Shown here piece by piece: positions 9,700 to 20,101 of a DNA stretch of 64,000 nucleotides (the stretch's first letter is position 1; each line of letters opens with the position of its first letter). The notes under the pieces are model-generated. The model searched no databases. It had not been told where the DNA came from and saw only the letters and a program-made list of their open reading frames with translations. The translations under genes were made by a program, and so were the position numbers. The stretch covers positions 5,459,501-5,523,500 of the forward strand of contig OU696588.1 of assembly GCA_916048095.2 (NCBI GenBank), given 5' to 3'. Source of the DNA: Sacculina carcini (lineage: Eukaryota > Arthropoda > Thecostraca > Sacculinidae).

Positions 9700-10001
9700 T
9701 CTAGCACTAGCTCTTTAACTCTTGGTTATCTAAATACTAGGTCATGTCGGTATACGACTCCTATACTCTCACACCTGATTTCCTCTCATAATCTCTCTTT
9801 ATTCTTCCTCGTTGAGACCTGGTTACTTGATTCTGATGCTGCGTCTTTTACTGCCCATCTCCTTGCTGATTTTAACTTTATACACTCCTCCCGCTCAAAC
9901 ACCAAAGCTTCCGGTGGTGGTGTTGGATGTATATTTAAGAAATCCTTAGTCTTATCTACTATACCCAACTTTGGTCCCCCATGTTTATCCTTTGAATATC
10001 T
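9700..10001 (+). pseudogene. LINE1 ORF2 part 1: N-terminal endonuclease
   Basis: An open stretch reads LGYLNTRS...LSLFFLVETWLLDSDAA...SGGGVGCIFKKSL, the first motifs of an apurinic-like (EEP) endonuclease (NxR, ETWL, GGGV). It is cut at 10,001 by Gypsy-B and continues at 14,826 after the target duplication. Confidence 0.75.
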
Positions 10002-10159
10002 TGTAGTGTGATGCTGCCCCGCCCAGAAGGCGCGGGCGCGGCTAGCGTGGATGACGCTACCCGCTACGAGTCAGTGTGTGTCCAGCAGTGGTTGTGTGCA
10101 GGTCGTGACGTTGTTACCCTATTGTTCGTGTGGTATTGTGATCGTAAATATATCCTACA
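10002..10159 (+). repeat. 5' LTR of Gypsy-B
   Basis: TGTAGTGTGATGCTGCC to TATATCCTACA, 158 bp, very short for an LTR. The only difference from the 3' copy is CAGAAGG versus CAGAGGG. Confidence 0.95.
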
Positions 10160-13100
10160 TGGCGCAGCCGACTGAGACTCAGCAGGCTCTTCTGGAAGGT
10201 CAGCAACGACAGCTGGACCAGTTGACATCGCTGGTAAGCATGCTCGCCCGGCAGCAGCTGGAACCGGCAGCCCCCGCCGGTGAACCTGCTGTGGCTCCCC
10301 GGGTGAATGCCCCGCCGCCAGCCCGCCTGTCCTACGACACGACTGCAGCTGGGTTCACAGCGTGGAAGGAACGAGTGCTGGCTCATGGCACGTTATCTGG
10401 CAGCGAAAAACTCAGCCCAGCCCAGCAACAAGCGCTGCTCACCACGCTGCTGGACGATGAGTGGTGCCGCATCATCCGACACTCTGTGGCTCTGCCGGCG
10501 GACGCTGATCTGCCAGCCTGCATTGAGCTGCTGGAAAACCACCAGCGGTCACGTCAACAGGTGTTAGTGCAGCGCCGGCATTTTTTCTCCCGCCGCCAGC
10601 ACGACGGGGAGAAGGTGGGTGACTTCGTGCTCTCCCTGCGTGAGATTGCGGCCTGCTGCGATTTCTGCAGCAGTTGCCGCGATGAGCGCATTCGCGACCA
10701 GATCGTCATGGGGACCGCTGACTCCACTGCCCTGCACCAGCTGCTGCAGGTTGCCCACAACGAATTGTCGCTGGAGAGGGCAGTCAAAATTTGCGAGTCA
10801 GCGGAGTGCGTCCGCCATGATGTTGTGGCCATGCAGCGAGCCACGCCCGATGTGGCTAGTTCGGCCACCATCCGTACAGAGGTCGCCGCCGTACGCCGTC
10901 AACCACTGTGCATGCGCGAGCAGTTCGGCCGGCAGCCACTGCGCATGCGCGACCAGCATGACCGTCAACCACTGCGCATGCGCGACCAACCGAACCTGCA
11001 GTCAGCTGATGGTGGCAACGGCTCTGCATGCGATCGCTGCGGCCAAAGACACCAGACGGCGCCATGCCGGGCTGCTGACTGCGTCTGTCGCCGATGCGGA
11101 AAGCGCGGCCACTACGCGCGTGCATGCCGTGCGTCCCAGTCCGGCGCGGGCCGCCGCCGAAACAACTTCGTCGAATATGTTGGCTGTGATGCAAACGATG
11201 GTGTTGTGAACGACGAAAATACACAAGACACATTGTATATCGGTGATATTTTTGATCGTGCTGAACGCACCCGTTTGACCACCGTGGGCCTAACCGTTTC
11301 CGTGGGGGTGCACCAACCGCGCAAAATCACATGGCGCTGTGATTCTGGGGCCGATGTCTCCGTAGTAGATGCTGTAGTCGCGCAGCAGCTCGGGGTAGCC
11401 GCCAAGAGCTTATGTCCACCGCCGTCGCGCCTGCGGGTCGCCAACGGCCAGCCACTGCGGTGTTTGGGTACATTCGAGGCGCTGCTGCGACTTGGCGACG
11501 CTTCTTGCCGCTCCACAGTGTACGTGGTGCCGTCAGTGCGGCGCCCTCTGCTCTTTTGGCGGGACGCAGTGGAACTGCGCCTGCTGCACCGCGCATTTCC
11601 GCGCCAGATGTCACGCGAGCAGCATCTACAGCAGGTGACCGCAGGACCGTCAGTCCCGATGCCGCGACATTGCCCTCGCTGGACCAGCGCGGCGCAGCCT
11701 ACCGCTGCAGAGCGACGGGCACACAGCGAGCAATTGTTGGCGGCCTTCACTCGCGTGTTCTCTACGGACGGTCCCCTCCGCGAGATGACTGGCGGTGCAA
11801 TGCGGATTGACCTCCGAGATGATGCCGTGCCCAACAATGTGACCGCCCCTCGTTCTGTGCCATTCTGCCACCGCGCCCAGGCACAACAGCAGCTGGAGCA
11901 GCTGCAGCAGCAGGGCGTCATTGAGCCGGTGTCCCACCCGACTGACTGGTGCTCGCCCATTGTCGTGGTCGGCAAACGAAATGCGGACGGCACGCCCAAC
12001 GGTTGCCGCCTCACGGTGGACTTTACCCGTCTCAATCGTTTCGTCCGCCGACCGACTCATCCGGTTCGCTCGCCTGTCGAGGCCGTAGCCAGCATGGGCC
12101 TCGGCAACCGGTGGTTCACCCAGGTGGATGCCCTACAGGGCTACTTTCAGGTGCCCCTGCGCCGCGAGGACCGAGACCTCACCACTTTCATCACGTCGTG
12201 GGGTCGGTTCAGGTTCTGCCGGGCGCCAATGGGCCTGGTGTCAAGCGGCGACGAGTTCAACCGGCGCGGCGACGTCGCCTTGGCTGGCTTAGCGGACTCG
12301 TGCAAGATTGTTGACGACGTGCTGGTGCACACTGCCAGCTACGACGACCATCTGCAGCGAGTCTGGCAACTACTGCAGCGCTGTGACGACGCCGGCGTCA
12401 CTTTGAACCGGAAAAAGTTTGTCTTTGCGGCCACTGCCGCCAATTTCTGTGGCTTCCACATCACGTCCTCCGGATTTACCATCGACGAGAAGAAAATTCG
12501 GGCCCTGGCTGACTTCCCTACACCGACGGACCTGACCTCACTGCGGTCGTTCTTGGGCTTGGCGAATCAGTTTGGCGACTTCTCTGACGCCATCGCTTCT
12601 GCTGCCGAGCCCCTGCGTCAGCTGCTCCGCAAAGGCGTCGAGTGGCAGTGGTCGTCACAACACGACGCTGCTTTCACGGCCGTAAAACGCGCGTTGGCCA
12701 GCCCGCCCGTGCTTGGCCACTTCGACCCGACAAGGCCCACCATGTTGGAGACGGACGCGGCAAGACAGAAAGGCCTCGGGTTTGTCCTCCGCCAGCGGGA
12801 CGACCAGGGCCGCTGGCAGCTCATCCAGTGTGGGTCGCGATTCGTCTCCGACACGGAGAGCCGTTATGCCGTCTGCGAGCTGGAGATGTTGGCCGTGGTG
12901 TGGGCCTGCCAGAAATGCCACCAATATCTGGCTGGCCTGCCCACCTTCAATGTGGTCACCGACCACAAGCCGCTGGTGCCCATCCTGAACGAAAAGGCGC
13001 TCGGAGACATCTGCAATCCTCGTCTGCAGCGCATGCGTCAGCGTCTACTGCACCTGACCTTTGTCGCCAGCTGGAGGCCAGGAGCACAGCACAACATCGC

Positions 13101-14667
13101 CGACGCCCTGTCACGCGCACCCTCCCAGCCGGCCGGTGCTGACGCGGACGTGGACGACTCTTCGTCTGGATTTTTCATACAGACGCTAGACGCCTTCTCA
13201 GATGAGGACGATGAAGGCCGCCGCACATCGCCAGTCGACACCACTCTGGAGGCGGTGCGAGCTGCGTCTCTCGCGGACGACGAGTGCCGTCAGCTGATGC
13301 CGTACGTGCTAGACGGCTTTCCTCAGCATAAGCATCTCCTACCGTCCAGCCTTCACCAGTACTGGGGTGTGCGCGACCAGCTCACTGCGGACCATGGCCT
13401 GATTTTGGTCGGCTGCCGTCTGCTTGTGCCCAAGCGCCTGCGAAAAGATACCCTCCGCCGCCTCCACGAAAGCCATCAGGGGCAGGTCAGGACGGTTCAA
13501 CGCGCCCGCCAGACTGTATTCTGGCCTGGCCTTAATAACGACATCGCCATGGCCGTTTCGTCATGCCAAGAGTGTCTCGAATACAAGGACTCTCAGCAGA
13601 AAGAGCCATACATGGCGGAACCGCGCCCGACACGGCCCTTCGAATCGGTGTCGGCAGATTTCTTCTACCATGCGGGGAAAACGTTCCTCGTATACGCCGA
13701 CCGATTCTCCAACTGGCCGCTGGTGTTTGAATGTGGCCTTGACGCGTCTGCTCATCAGCTGGTGAAGCTGTTTCGGCGCGTGTTTGTCGCCACGGGCGTA
13801 CCGTCCATATTGTCGTCGGACGGCGGCCCGCAGTTCACTGCGCGTCTCACTGCCGAGTTCCTGCGACATTGGCGTGTCCGTCACCGACTCTCCAGTCCAC
13901 GCTTCCCGTCCTCTAATGGGCACGCCGAGTCCGCTGTCAAGCGGGTGAAGCGACTCATCCAGAAGTCGGCCCACGACGGGGACCTCAACACGGACGCGTT
14001 CGTTGCCGGCCTGCTGGAGATGTGTAACGCGCCTGGTGCCGACGGCCGCTCGCCCGCGCAGCTGCTGTACGGTCGCCCCGTGTCGTCTGCCGTCCCCGCG
14101 CATCCTCGCGCGTTCCTGCCTGAATGGCCGCCGTCCACCGCTGAGTGTGATCTCCGAGCAGCGGCCGCGCACGACAGGCAGATCACCAACTACAATCGGT
14201 CAGCCAGACCACTGCCGCCGTTATCGCCCGGCGCTACAGTGGCTCTCCAGGACCCGACGACAGGCCGCTGGGACCGGACTGGCGTGGTCGCTGTCACTGG
14301 TCGTCGCCGCCAGTACGCGGTACGCTTACCGCATGGCGGTCTCTACTGGCGTAACCGCCGCCACCTGCGGCCAGCAGTCAGCGCACCCGCCTCCGAAGTG
14401 ACGCCGCCACCATTCGTCAGCGCAGCGCGGCCAGAGGCCATGTGCCTGCCTTGCCCACAGCTGTCGCCGCCGCAACCGCCGCGAGAGACCAGCAGCAGCA
14501 GCGGACCCGCGCCGCCGCCGGGGGAGGATGTGAGCGGAACATCAGAGGCTCCTAATACACCAAACCCTCGCCGAAGCGACCGAACCCGCAGACCGCCGCC
14601 GCACCTGAGCGACTACGTCTGCAGGACCAGCAGCGCCCCCCTTCCGCCGCTTGGAGGGGAGATGTAG
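10159..14667 (+). CDS. Gypsy-B Gag-Pol polyprotein
   Basis: 1,502 residues in one frame. The first in-element ATG (10,159) uses the last base of the LTR and the first two of the primer site; the TAG stop lies in the 3' LTR. Gag has a Gln-rich N-terminus, a capsid-like region (FTAWKERVLAHG, GEKVGDFVLSLREIA), three 11-residue repeats (RQPLRMRDQ type, 10,897-10,995), and knuckles CDRCGQRHQTAPC and CRRCGKRGHYARAC. Protease: CDSGADVSVVD near 11,338. RT: DFTRLNRF, QVDALQGYFQVP, IVDDVLVH at about 12,307. RNase H: LETDAARQKGLGF, VTDHKPLVP. Integrase: LHESHQG...CQECLEYK, then SADFFYH, SSDGGPQF, NGHAESAV. The tail is Pro/Arg-rich. The protein would be cleaved by its own protease into particle and replication enzymes. 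No stop or frameshift is present. Confidence 0.95.
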   Translation: MAQPTETQQALLEGQQRQLDQLTSLVSMLARQQLEPAAPAGEPAVAPRVNAPPPARLSYDTTAAGFTAWKERVLAHGTLSGSEKLSPAQQQALLTTLLDDEWCRIIRHSVALPADADLPACIELLENHQRSRQQVLVQRRHFFSRRQHDGEKVGDFVLSLREIAACCDFCSSCRDERIRDQIVMGTADSTALHQLLQVAHNELSLERAVKICESAECVRHDVVAMQRATPDVASSATIRTEVAAVRRQPLCMREQFGRQPLRMRDQHDRQPLRMRDQPNLQSADGGNGSACDRCGQRHQTAPCRAADCVCRRCGKRGHYARACRASQSGAGRRRNNFVEYVGCDANDGVVNDENTQDTLYIGDIFDRAERTRLTTVGLTVSVGVHQPRKITWRCDSGADVSVVDAVVAQQLGVAAKSLCPPPSRLRVANGQPLRCLGTFEALLRLGDASCRSTVYVVPSVRRPLLFWRDAVELRLLHRAFPRQMSREQHLQQVTAGPSVPMPRHCPRWTSAAQPTAAERRAHSEQLLAAFTRVFSTDGPLREMTGGAMRIDLRDDAVPNNVTAPRSVPFCHRAQAQQQLEQLQQQGVIEPVSHPTDWCSPIVVVGKRNADGTPNGCRLTVDFTRLNRFVRRPTHPVRSPVEAVASMGLGNRWFTQVDALQGYFQVPLRREDRDLTTFITSWGRFRFCRAPMGLVSSGDEFNRRGDVALAGLADSCKIVDDVLVHTASYDDHLQRVWQLLQRCDDAGVTLNRKKFVFAATAANFCGFHITSSGFTIDEKKIRALADFPTPTDLTSLRSFLGLANQFGDFSDAIASAAEPLRQLLRKGVEWQWSSQHDAAFTAVKRALASPPVLGHFDPTRPTMLETDAARQKGLGFVLRQRDDQGRWQLIQCGSRFVSDTESRYAVCELEMLAVVWACQKCHQYLAGLPTFNVVTDHKPLVPILNEKALGDICNPRLQRMRQRLLHLTFVASWRPGAQHNIADALSRAPSQPAGADADVDDSSSGFFIQTLDAFSDEDDEGRRTSPVDTTLEAVRAASLADDECRQLMPYVLDGFPQHKHLLPSSLHQYWGVRDQLTADHGLILVGCRLLVPKRLRKDTLRRLHESHQGQVRTVQRARQTVFWPGLNNDIAMAVSSCQECLEYKDSQQKEPYMAEPRPTRPFESVSADFFYHAGKTFLVYADRFSNWPLVFECGLDASAHQLVKLFRRVFVATGVPSILSSDGGPQFTARLTAEFLRHWRVRHRLSSPRFPSSNGHAESAVKRVKRLIQKSAHDGDLNTDAFVAGLLEMCNAPGADGRSPAQLLYGRPVSSAVPAHPRAFLPEWPPSTAECDLRAAAAHDRQITNYNRSARPLPPLSPGATVALQDPTTGRWDRTGVVAVTGRRRQYAVRLPHGGLYWRNRRHLRPAVSAPASEVTPPPFVSAARPEAMCLPCPQLSPPQPPRETSSSSGPAPPPGEDVSGTSEAPNTPNPRRSDRTRRPPPHLSDYVCRTSSAPLPPLGGEM
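10160..10171 (+). other. Primer-binding site of Gypsy-B
   Basis: TGGCGCAGCCGA begins on the base after the LTR and overlaps the Gag start codon. It begins with the TGG expected opposite a tRNA CCA end. Confidence 0.75.
10897..10995 (+). repeat. Three in-frame 33-bp repeats in Gypsy-B gag
   Basis: Units start at 10,897, 10,930 and 10,963 and encode RQPLCMREQFG, RQPLRMRDQHD and RQPLRMRDQPN. They make a short basic repeat between capsid and zinc knuckles. Confidence 0.92.
14651..14662 (+). other. Polypurine tract of Gypsy-B
   Basis: TTGGAGGGGAGA lies directly before the 3' LTR and is also coding (the last codons of the polyprotein). Confidence 0.75.
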
Positions 14668-14820
14668 TGTGATGCTGCCCCGCCCAGAGGGCGCGGGCGC
14701 GGCTAGCGTGGATGACGCTACCCGCTACGAGTCAGTGTGTGTCCAGCAGTGGTTGTGTGCAGGTCGTGACGTTGTTACCCTATTGTTCGTGTGGTATTGT
14801 GATCGTAAATATATCCTACA
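14663..14820 (+). repeat. 3' LTR of Gypsy-B
   Basis: 158 bp, matching 10,002-10,159. It contains the polyprotein stop codon at 14,665-14,667 and is followed by the second TATCT. Confidence 0.95.
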
Positions 14821-14825
14821 TATCT

Positions 14826-15596
14826 CGCTCTTTTTTTCAATATTACACCCTGCGCGAAATTTTTCTTTGTTATAATATATCGTCACAATCACCCGGGAAC
14901 TACGCCATTATTTTTTACCGAATTTCCTGCGTTACTTGATGTGCTTCTCGCGTCCTTCTCCAGTCGTTTTCTTATAGTTGAAGATTCTGATTTCTGGTTC
15001 GATCAACCTTCCCGAAATCCTTATTGCTCTCAACTCCTGTCTCTGATACAAACTTACGGTCTATACTCGCCTGTTACCTCACCGACTCACATCTCCGGTC
15101 ACACCCTTGATCTTGTTCTATTTCCATCTCCAGTTCTAGCATCCGACCTAACCCCTTCGGATGTTCTTGTACTTCCCCCAGATACCATTACTTCTGACCA
15201 CAGTCTCCTCACTTTCAATCTTCCCTTTCCCAAACCACGTATCTCTATCGTATCTCTATCGTATCTCTATCGTATCTCTCCCCCAGATCCTACAGAAATT
15301 ACAAAAAATTTGACCCTCGCCTCTTATCAAGTTTATTCTCTCACATGCTTCTCTCAACTCAATTTCACTCACTTCCCCCTACCCAATTGTACTCTTCTTT
15401 TTTCAAGGTTATGTCTTCTATCAACGAAGCCATATTTCCACTATGCTCATCCTCCAATTGCTCCAATCTTCCTCCTTGGTTCAATCGAGAACTAATCTCT
15501 CTTAAACGCGCCCAACGCTACCACGAGCGTGTGTGGAAACGTTGTTGCACTACTGCCACGTGGTAATCCCTCTGCTCATCTCGCTCTTTGTATATA
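14826..15596 (+). pseudogene. LINE1 ORF2 part 2: endonuclease C-terminus and linker
   Basis: Open segments read FLIVEDSDFWFDQPSRN, LLSLIQTYGLYSPVTSPTHISGHTLDLVLF and TITSDHSLLTFNLP: the TSPTH, GHTLDLVL and SDH motifs that close an EEP endonuclease. Then come PPWFNRELISLKRAQRYHERVWK, the usual linker before RT. A triplet of CGTATCTCTAT repeats sits near 15,238-15,280. Frame changes occur, so the enzyme is dead. It is split at 15,596 by a solo LTR. Confidence 0.75.
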
Positions 15597-16112
<516 letters not shown>

Positions 16113-16117
16113 ATATA

Positions 16118-17131
16118 TCTGCCTTATACTCTACTAAACAATCCTACTACCAATCTAAATTATCGTCACTCTATCGCTGTCCTATATCTATGTGGTCTTC
16201 GCTTAACTCATTGAGTGGCCTGCAAAACCCAAGCCTTTCGTCTTCTCTCTCTGCCTCCGACCTTGCTGTATTTTTTCCGATAAAATCCAAATTGCCATTT
16301 CTAACATTTCTTCTCCTAACTGCCGCTTGACTCACACCAAATCCCACGATCAATTTACTCACTTTTCACATCTAGAGCTTCCTGATATCATCACTATCAT
16401 TTCTACAACAAACATTTCGCTTTCCGCTGCGGACCCCATAACGTTTCGTGCCCTATCAGACTCTATTTTGCTCCTGGTTCCCTTTCTATTGCATTTAATC
16501 AATAACTCCTTCCTTCATGGTGTATTCTATCCTCAGAAGCATGCAGTCATCCTTCCGATACTCAAAAAACCTTCACTCGATCCCTCGCTATGTAGCACTT
16601 ACCGTCCTATTTCTCTACTCAACTTTCCCTCTAAACTCCTCGAGTCTGCTATTTATTCTCAACTTGCGCCATTCATCAACAAATCCTTTGAACCCTTCCA
16701 ATCGGGTTTCAAGTCTGCTCACTCTACTGAATCTTTCCTAACCTCCGCTCCTACTACTGTTTTTTCTCATTTCTCATTCGGTAAATCTGCTTTGCTTATC
16801 ATCCTTGATCTGCCAGCAGCCTTTGACTTAGTTGACCATTCAATTCTAATCAGAGATCTCTCCTTTCTTGGTGTGTCCTCTTCAGCGCTCTCTCTTCTAC
16901 ATTCTTATCTTACTGATCATTCCTACTCGGTGCAATTCAATTCCACTACTTCTAAGCAAACTCCTCTACTTTCTGGTGTGCCCCAAGGTTCTATTCTAGC
17001 CCCGCTTCTATTCAATCTGTACATGTCTTCTCTATGTCCTATTCTCCGTCGCTATTCTGTCCAGTTCCACGTCTACGCAGACGATATACAAATATTTATT
17101 CCTCTTCCCTTCCCCCATGCTTCGTTCTTAT
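16118..17131 (+). pseudogene. LINE1 ORF2 part 3: reverse transcriptase
   Basis: From 16,327 a 268-codon frame carries the RT motifs: STYRPISLLNFPSKLLE, FQSGFKSAHSTES, LLIILDLPAAFDLVDH, LSGVPQGSILAPLLFNLYM and the active site VYADDIQIF near 17,075. This is the finger-palm region of a CR1/L2-like enzyme that performs target-primed reverse transcription. The linker before it has stops. At 17,131 it is cut by the Gypsy-C LTR; the thumb region continues at 28,273. Confidence 0.85.
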
Positions 17132-17335
17132 TGTCGTAACGAGACGAATGACTAATCGTTGAGCAATAATAACGATGATGTATTCATAAAAAATCAAGAT
17201 TAATTAAAGATACTATAGATCACACAACAATGACAAACGCCTGGAACAATAACAACGTACACCAAAGCTGCCAGACTTGTGTTAAGCCAGAAACCGCCAA
17301 GAATGGTACAATAAGCCAAAGGGTACATTCTCACA
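17132..17335 (-). repeat. 3' LTR of Gypsy-C
   Basis: On the plus strand it runs TGTCGTAACGAGACG to GGTACATTCTCACA, 204 bp. The adjoining CACTCCCCCATC is the complement of a purine tract. Confidence 0.92.
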
Positions 17336-17346
17336 TCACTCCCCCA

Positions 17347-18912
17347 TCACTCAAATTCCGCGTAACGTCTGTTACGCCGAATAATACGCCCCGATCTGCT
17401 GGTTGTAGGCAGGAAGTTGAACACGTCTGCAGCCGCTTCTTCGCTTCCAGCTTGCTGAGCTCTGACCTCCGACGGCGGCTCTTCTTCTGAAGCGTCGGCA
17501 GATGGCTGAATATCAATATTTGTTGACTGCGGCGCGTCCAGACGGTCTTCGACAATGCTGTCCGGTGACTCTGTCATCACTCGCTTGCATCTGTCTAAAT
17601 GGACGCACTCATCTGCAGTTTGACCCCGTACCGGCTCCAGCCACACGTTAGGACCTCGAGACCTTATCACTTTGCGCGGCCCCCTGAACAAAGGGTCCAG
17701 TCCTTTTCTTGTCTCGTTTCGAATCATCACGCTGTCACCCTGTGAAATGCTGCGTCTCGACGGTTCTACTCTGCCATTGTCGTAATATTTCTTGTAGTCT
17801 TGCCGGGACCGATTTGTATTCTGCTCTACCTCACTTTGCACAGCCACAACGGTGGCTCGGGTTTCTGCGGCCACGTCACTAGGGTCGATAACACCTGCGT
17901 TCTCACTGCATACAAAAGATCCTGGCGATCGTAGAGTTCTACCAAAGATGACTTCATAGGGAGCCTTTTTCGTCGACCGATTCACTGTATTGTTGACATA
18001 AAAGGCCGACTCCCTAACCACTGAAGGCCACTCTTCTTGACTCTTTCCTTGTTCTGCTAGGAGACATCTGATAGTTTGCTTGCATGTTTGAATAGCCCGT
18101 TCGGCGCTACCGTCCGCCTGTGGATGATATGGACTTGTGTGTCGTTTTTCGATGCCCAGTTCCTGACACATGCTTCGTACAACACTGCCGTCCACATTTC
18201 CACCTTGATCCGTGACCAGAATACGCGGTATTCCATGACGATATATCCATTCGTCTTTAAGAGCTCTCACGACTGAATCAGACAATTGGTCATGCATTGG
18301 TGCCATTTCAACCATCTTCGAAAAATTATCCACCATAACCAACAGGTAACGAAATCCCTCCTCGCTCCAAGGTAGGGTAGCGATGTCCATTGATACTGAC
18401 TCCCTTGGCTCTGAGGCATCGTAATCAGGTGAACACATCGTGACTCTAGGTTCATGGGATCGTTTGTTGGCTGCGCACACTTTGCATCTTCTGCAGACCA
18501 TCTCCACTGTAGAGTCCATTCCTATCCAATAGTAGTTCGGACGAATAAGGGACAGAGTCTTCTGCTTGCCAAAATGACCACGTTTGTGATGTTCTTCGAC
18601 GATTGGTGTGTGCAACCGATCAGCCACTACAACTCTTCCACTCTTCATTAATATATCGCTGCACAATGCTAGCTTACTGCAGCGACGGAACCTTCCTTCC
18701 TTCACCGCTCCATTTGCTGCCAGTTGTCGCTTAGCGAACGCTATCGCTGGGTCATCGTTTTGTGCCTCCGCTAACATGTCCAGGTCAACCTCCCGAACAT
18801 AGTATACATGCCGATCGACACACTCATCTTCATCTGTAATTTGCCGATCGACCCGGGACGGTATGCGACTGAGGCAGTCGGCGACCTGGTTGCTGGATCC
18901 TTTACGGTATAT
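17347..18912 (-). pseudogene. Gypsy-C Pol, C-terminal part: RNase H end and integrase
   Basis: After the TRIM the frame continues with YRKGSSNQVADCLSRI, the end of RNase H. The integrase zinc finger follows (HHKRGHFG...CRRCKVC) and then the DDE core: SMDIATLPW near 18,380, VTDQGGNVD near 18,210 and DGSAERAIQ near 18,100. A C-terminal domain has GDSVMIRNETRKGLDPLF and GPNVWLEPV. The tail ends SGRIIRRNRRYAEFE with TGA at 17,347-17,349. The frame is open throughout. It would form one polyprotein with 20,102-22,897 if the TRIM were absent, so the interruption is recent. Confidence 0.92.
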
Positions 18913-19250
18913 TGTAGCGCGGTGTATAAGCAAGGCACCGCTGCCTACACACCACGTGGCTGCATTCTCTCCGCTCTCTCCAGAGCGCTCACGCGCTGCT
19001 GGCTTGCAAGAGCATCGCGCCACTGGGCGTGGCTTCAAGCGTTTGCGGACGTTTCCGCCAGGCGCCGCCACGGGCACTGGCTGCGGCATCTGGCGTGTTT
19101 GTATGTGTGTGTGTGTGTATTTGTGTGTATGAGGCATGTAATTCATCAGTCGTCAAACAAACTCTCGCGAGAGAACTGTGTTTCACTGGTGTAGCGAGGC
19201 GGCGCGATGCCTAATATCTCAGCATTGCGTCGCCTAACGACTCCGCTACA
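18913..19250 (+). repeat. 5' LTR of the TRIM
   Basis: TGTAGCGCGGTGTATAAGC to CTAACGACTCCGCTACA, including a short (TG)n tract. Identical to 19,760-20,097 as far as I can read. Confidence 0.93.
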
Positions 19251-19759
19251 TTGGTGACCCCTGTGGGAACACCCTTTCCTTCTGTTTTGTTTGCTTTGCT
19301 TTTCATCGTCTTCATCCTCGCGTTTTATCTTCATCATTTTCGGATTTTTGTCAAGACTTTCTGCCGGTTCAGGAGGCTGCACGCGGCCATCACCATCACC
19401 GCTATCGCTGCACAGACGCGTCACCTCGACACAGCAGCGACAGCGGCCGGCTTCGACGGGTGACAGCCAAGCTGGACGGCCACCGGCAACGACGTCTGCT
19501 CTCCAGATACGCGCGCTTCGCCGACTCACTGGCGGCGCCTCAGCCTGGGCCTCATTCAGTTTTCCCACCCCAGCCAAGCACACCACAACGCATAAGCCTC
19601 CTGCAGCTCCAAAATTTCGCCGCTCGCCTTTCGCAAATCACATCGTTCGCCTCATCGTCACACACTTCTTCCACTACTCGTCCTCCGATCCACATCGTTC
19701 CAATAAAGCCACATTCGCCGTTCGTCCTCTCCGTGGCCGCCCGTCTAGGGGGGGAGATG

Positions 19760-20097
19760 TGTAGCGCGGTGTATAAGCAAGGCACCGCTGCCTACACACC
19801 ACGTGGCTGCATTCTCTCCGCTCTCTCCAGAGCGCTCACGCGCTGCTGGCTTGCAAGAGCATCGCGCCACTGGGCGTGGCTTCAAGCGTTTGCGGACGTT
19901 TCCGCCAGGCGCCGCCACGGGCACTGGCTGCGGCATCTGGCGTGTTTGTATGTGTGTGTGTGTGTATTTGTGTGTATGAGGCATGTAATTCATCAGTCGT
20001 CAAACAAACTCTCGCGAGAGAACTGTGTTTCACTGGTGTAGCGAGGCGGCGCGATGCCTAATATCTCAGCATTGCGTCGCCTAACGACTCCGCTACA
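19760..20097 (+). repeat. 3' LTR of the TRIM
   Basis: Same 338 bases as 18,913-19,250. The short frames repeated in both LTRs are shadows. Confidence 0.93.
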
Positions 20098-20101
20098 ATA
20101 T

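Larger units (their letters stand above)
10002..14820 (+). mobile_element. Gypsy-B: intact, compact Ty3/gypsy LTR retrotransposon
   Basis: 4,819 bp with 158-bp LTRs (10,002-10,159 and 14,663-14,820) that differ at one position I could see. The flanking target duplication is TATCT (9,997-10,001 and 14,821-14,825). A single open Gag-Pol frame fills the space between the LTRs. It interrupts the endonuclease of LINE1. All catalytic motifs are present, so this copy may be, or recently was, autonomous. Confidence 0.95.
18913..20097 (+). mobile_element. TRIM-like miniature LTR retrotransposon inside Gypsy-C pol
   Basis: 1,185 bp: two 338-bp LTRs (18,913-19,250 and 19,760-20,097) that look identical, and a 509-bp interior. 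The target duplication is ATAT (18,909-18,912 and 20,098-20,101). The primer site TGGTGACCCC starts at 19,252 and the purine tract CTAGGGGGGGAGATG ends at 19,759. The interior has no protease, RT or integrase motif, so the copy must move in trans. Its size is typical of terminal-repeat retrotransposons in miniature. Confidence 0.93.

Noticed and set aside
11112..12060. Minus-strand frames of 136-307 codons inside Gypsy-B
   Set aside because: Shadows of the GC-rich Gag-Pol frame; no motif of their own.
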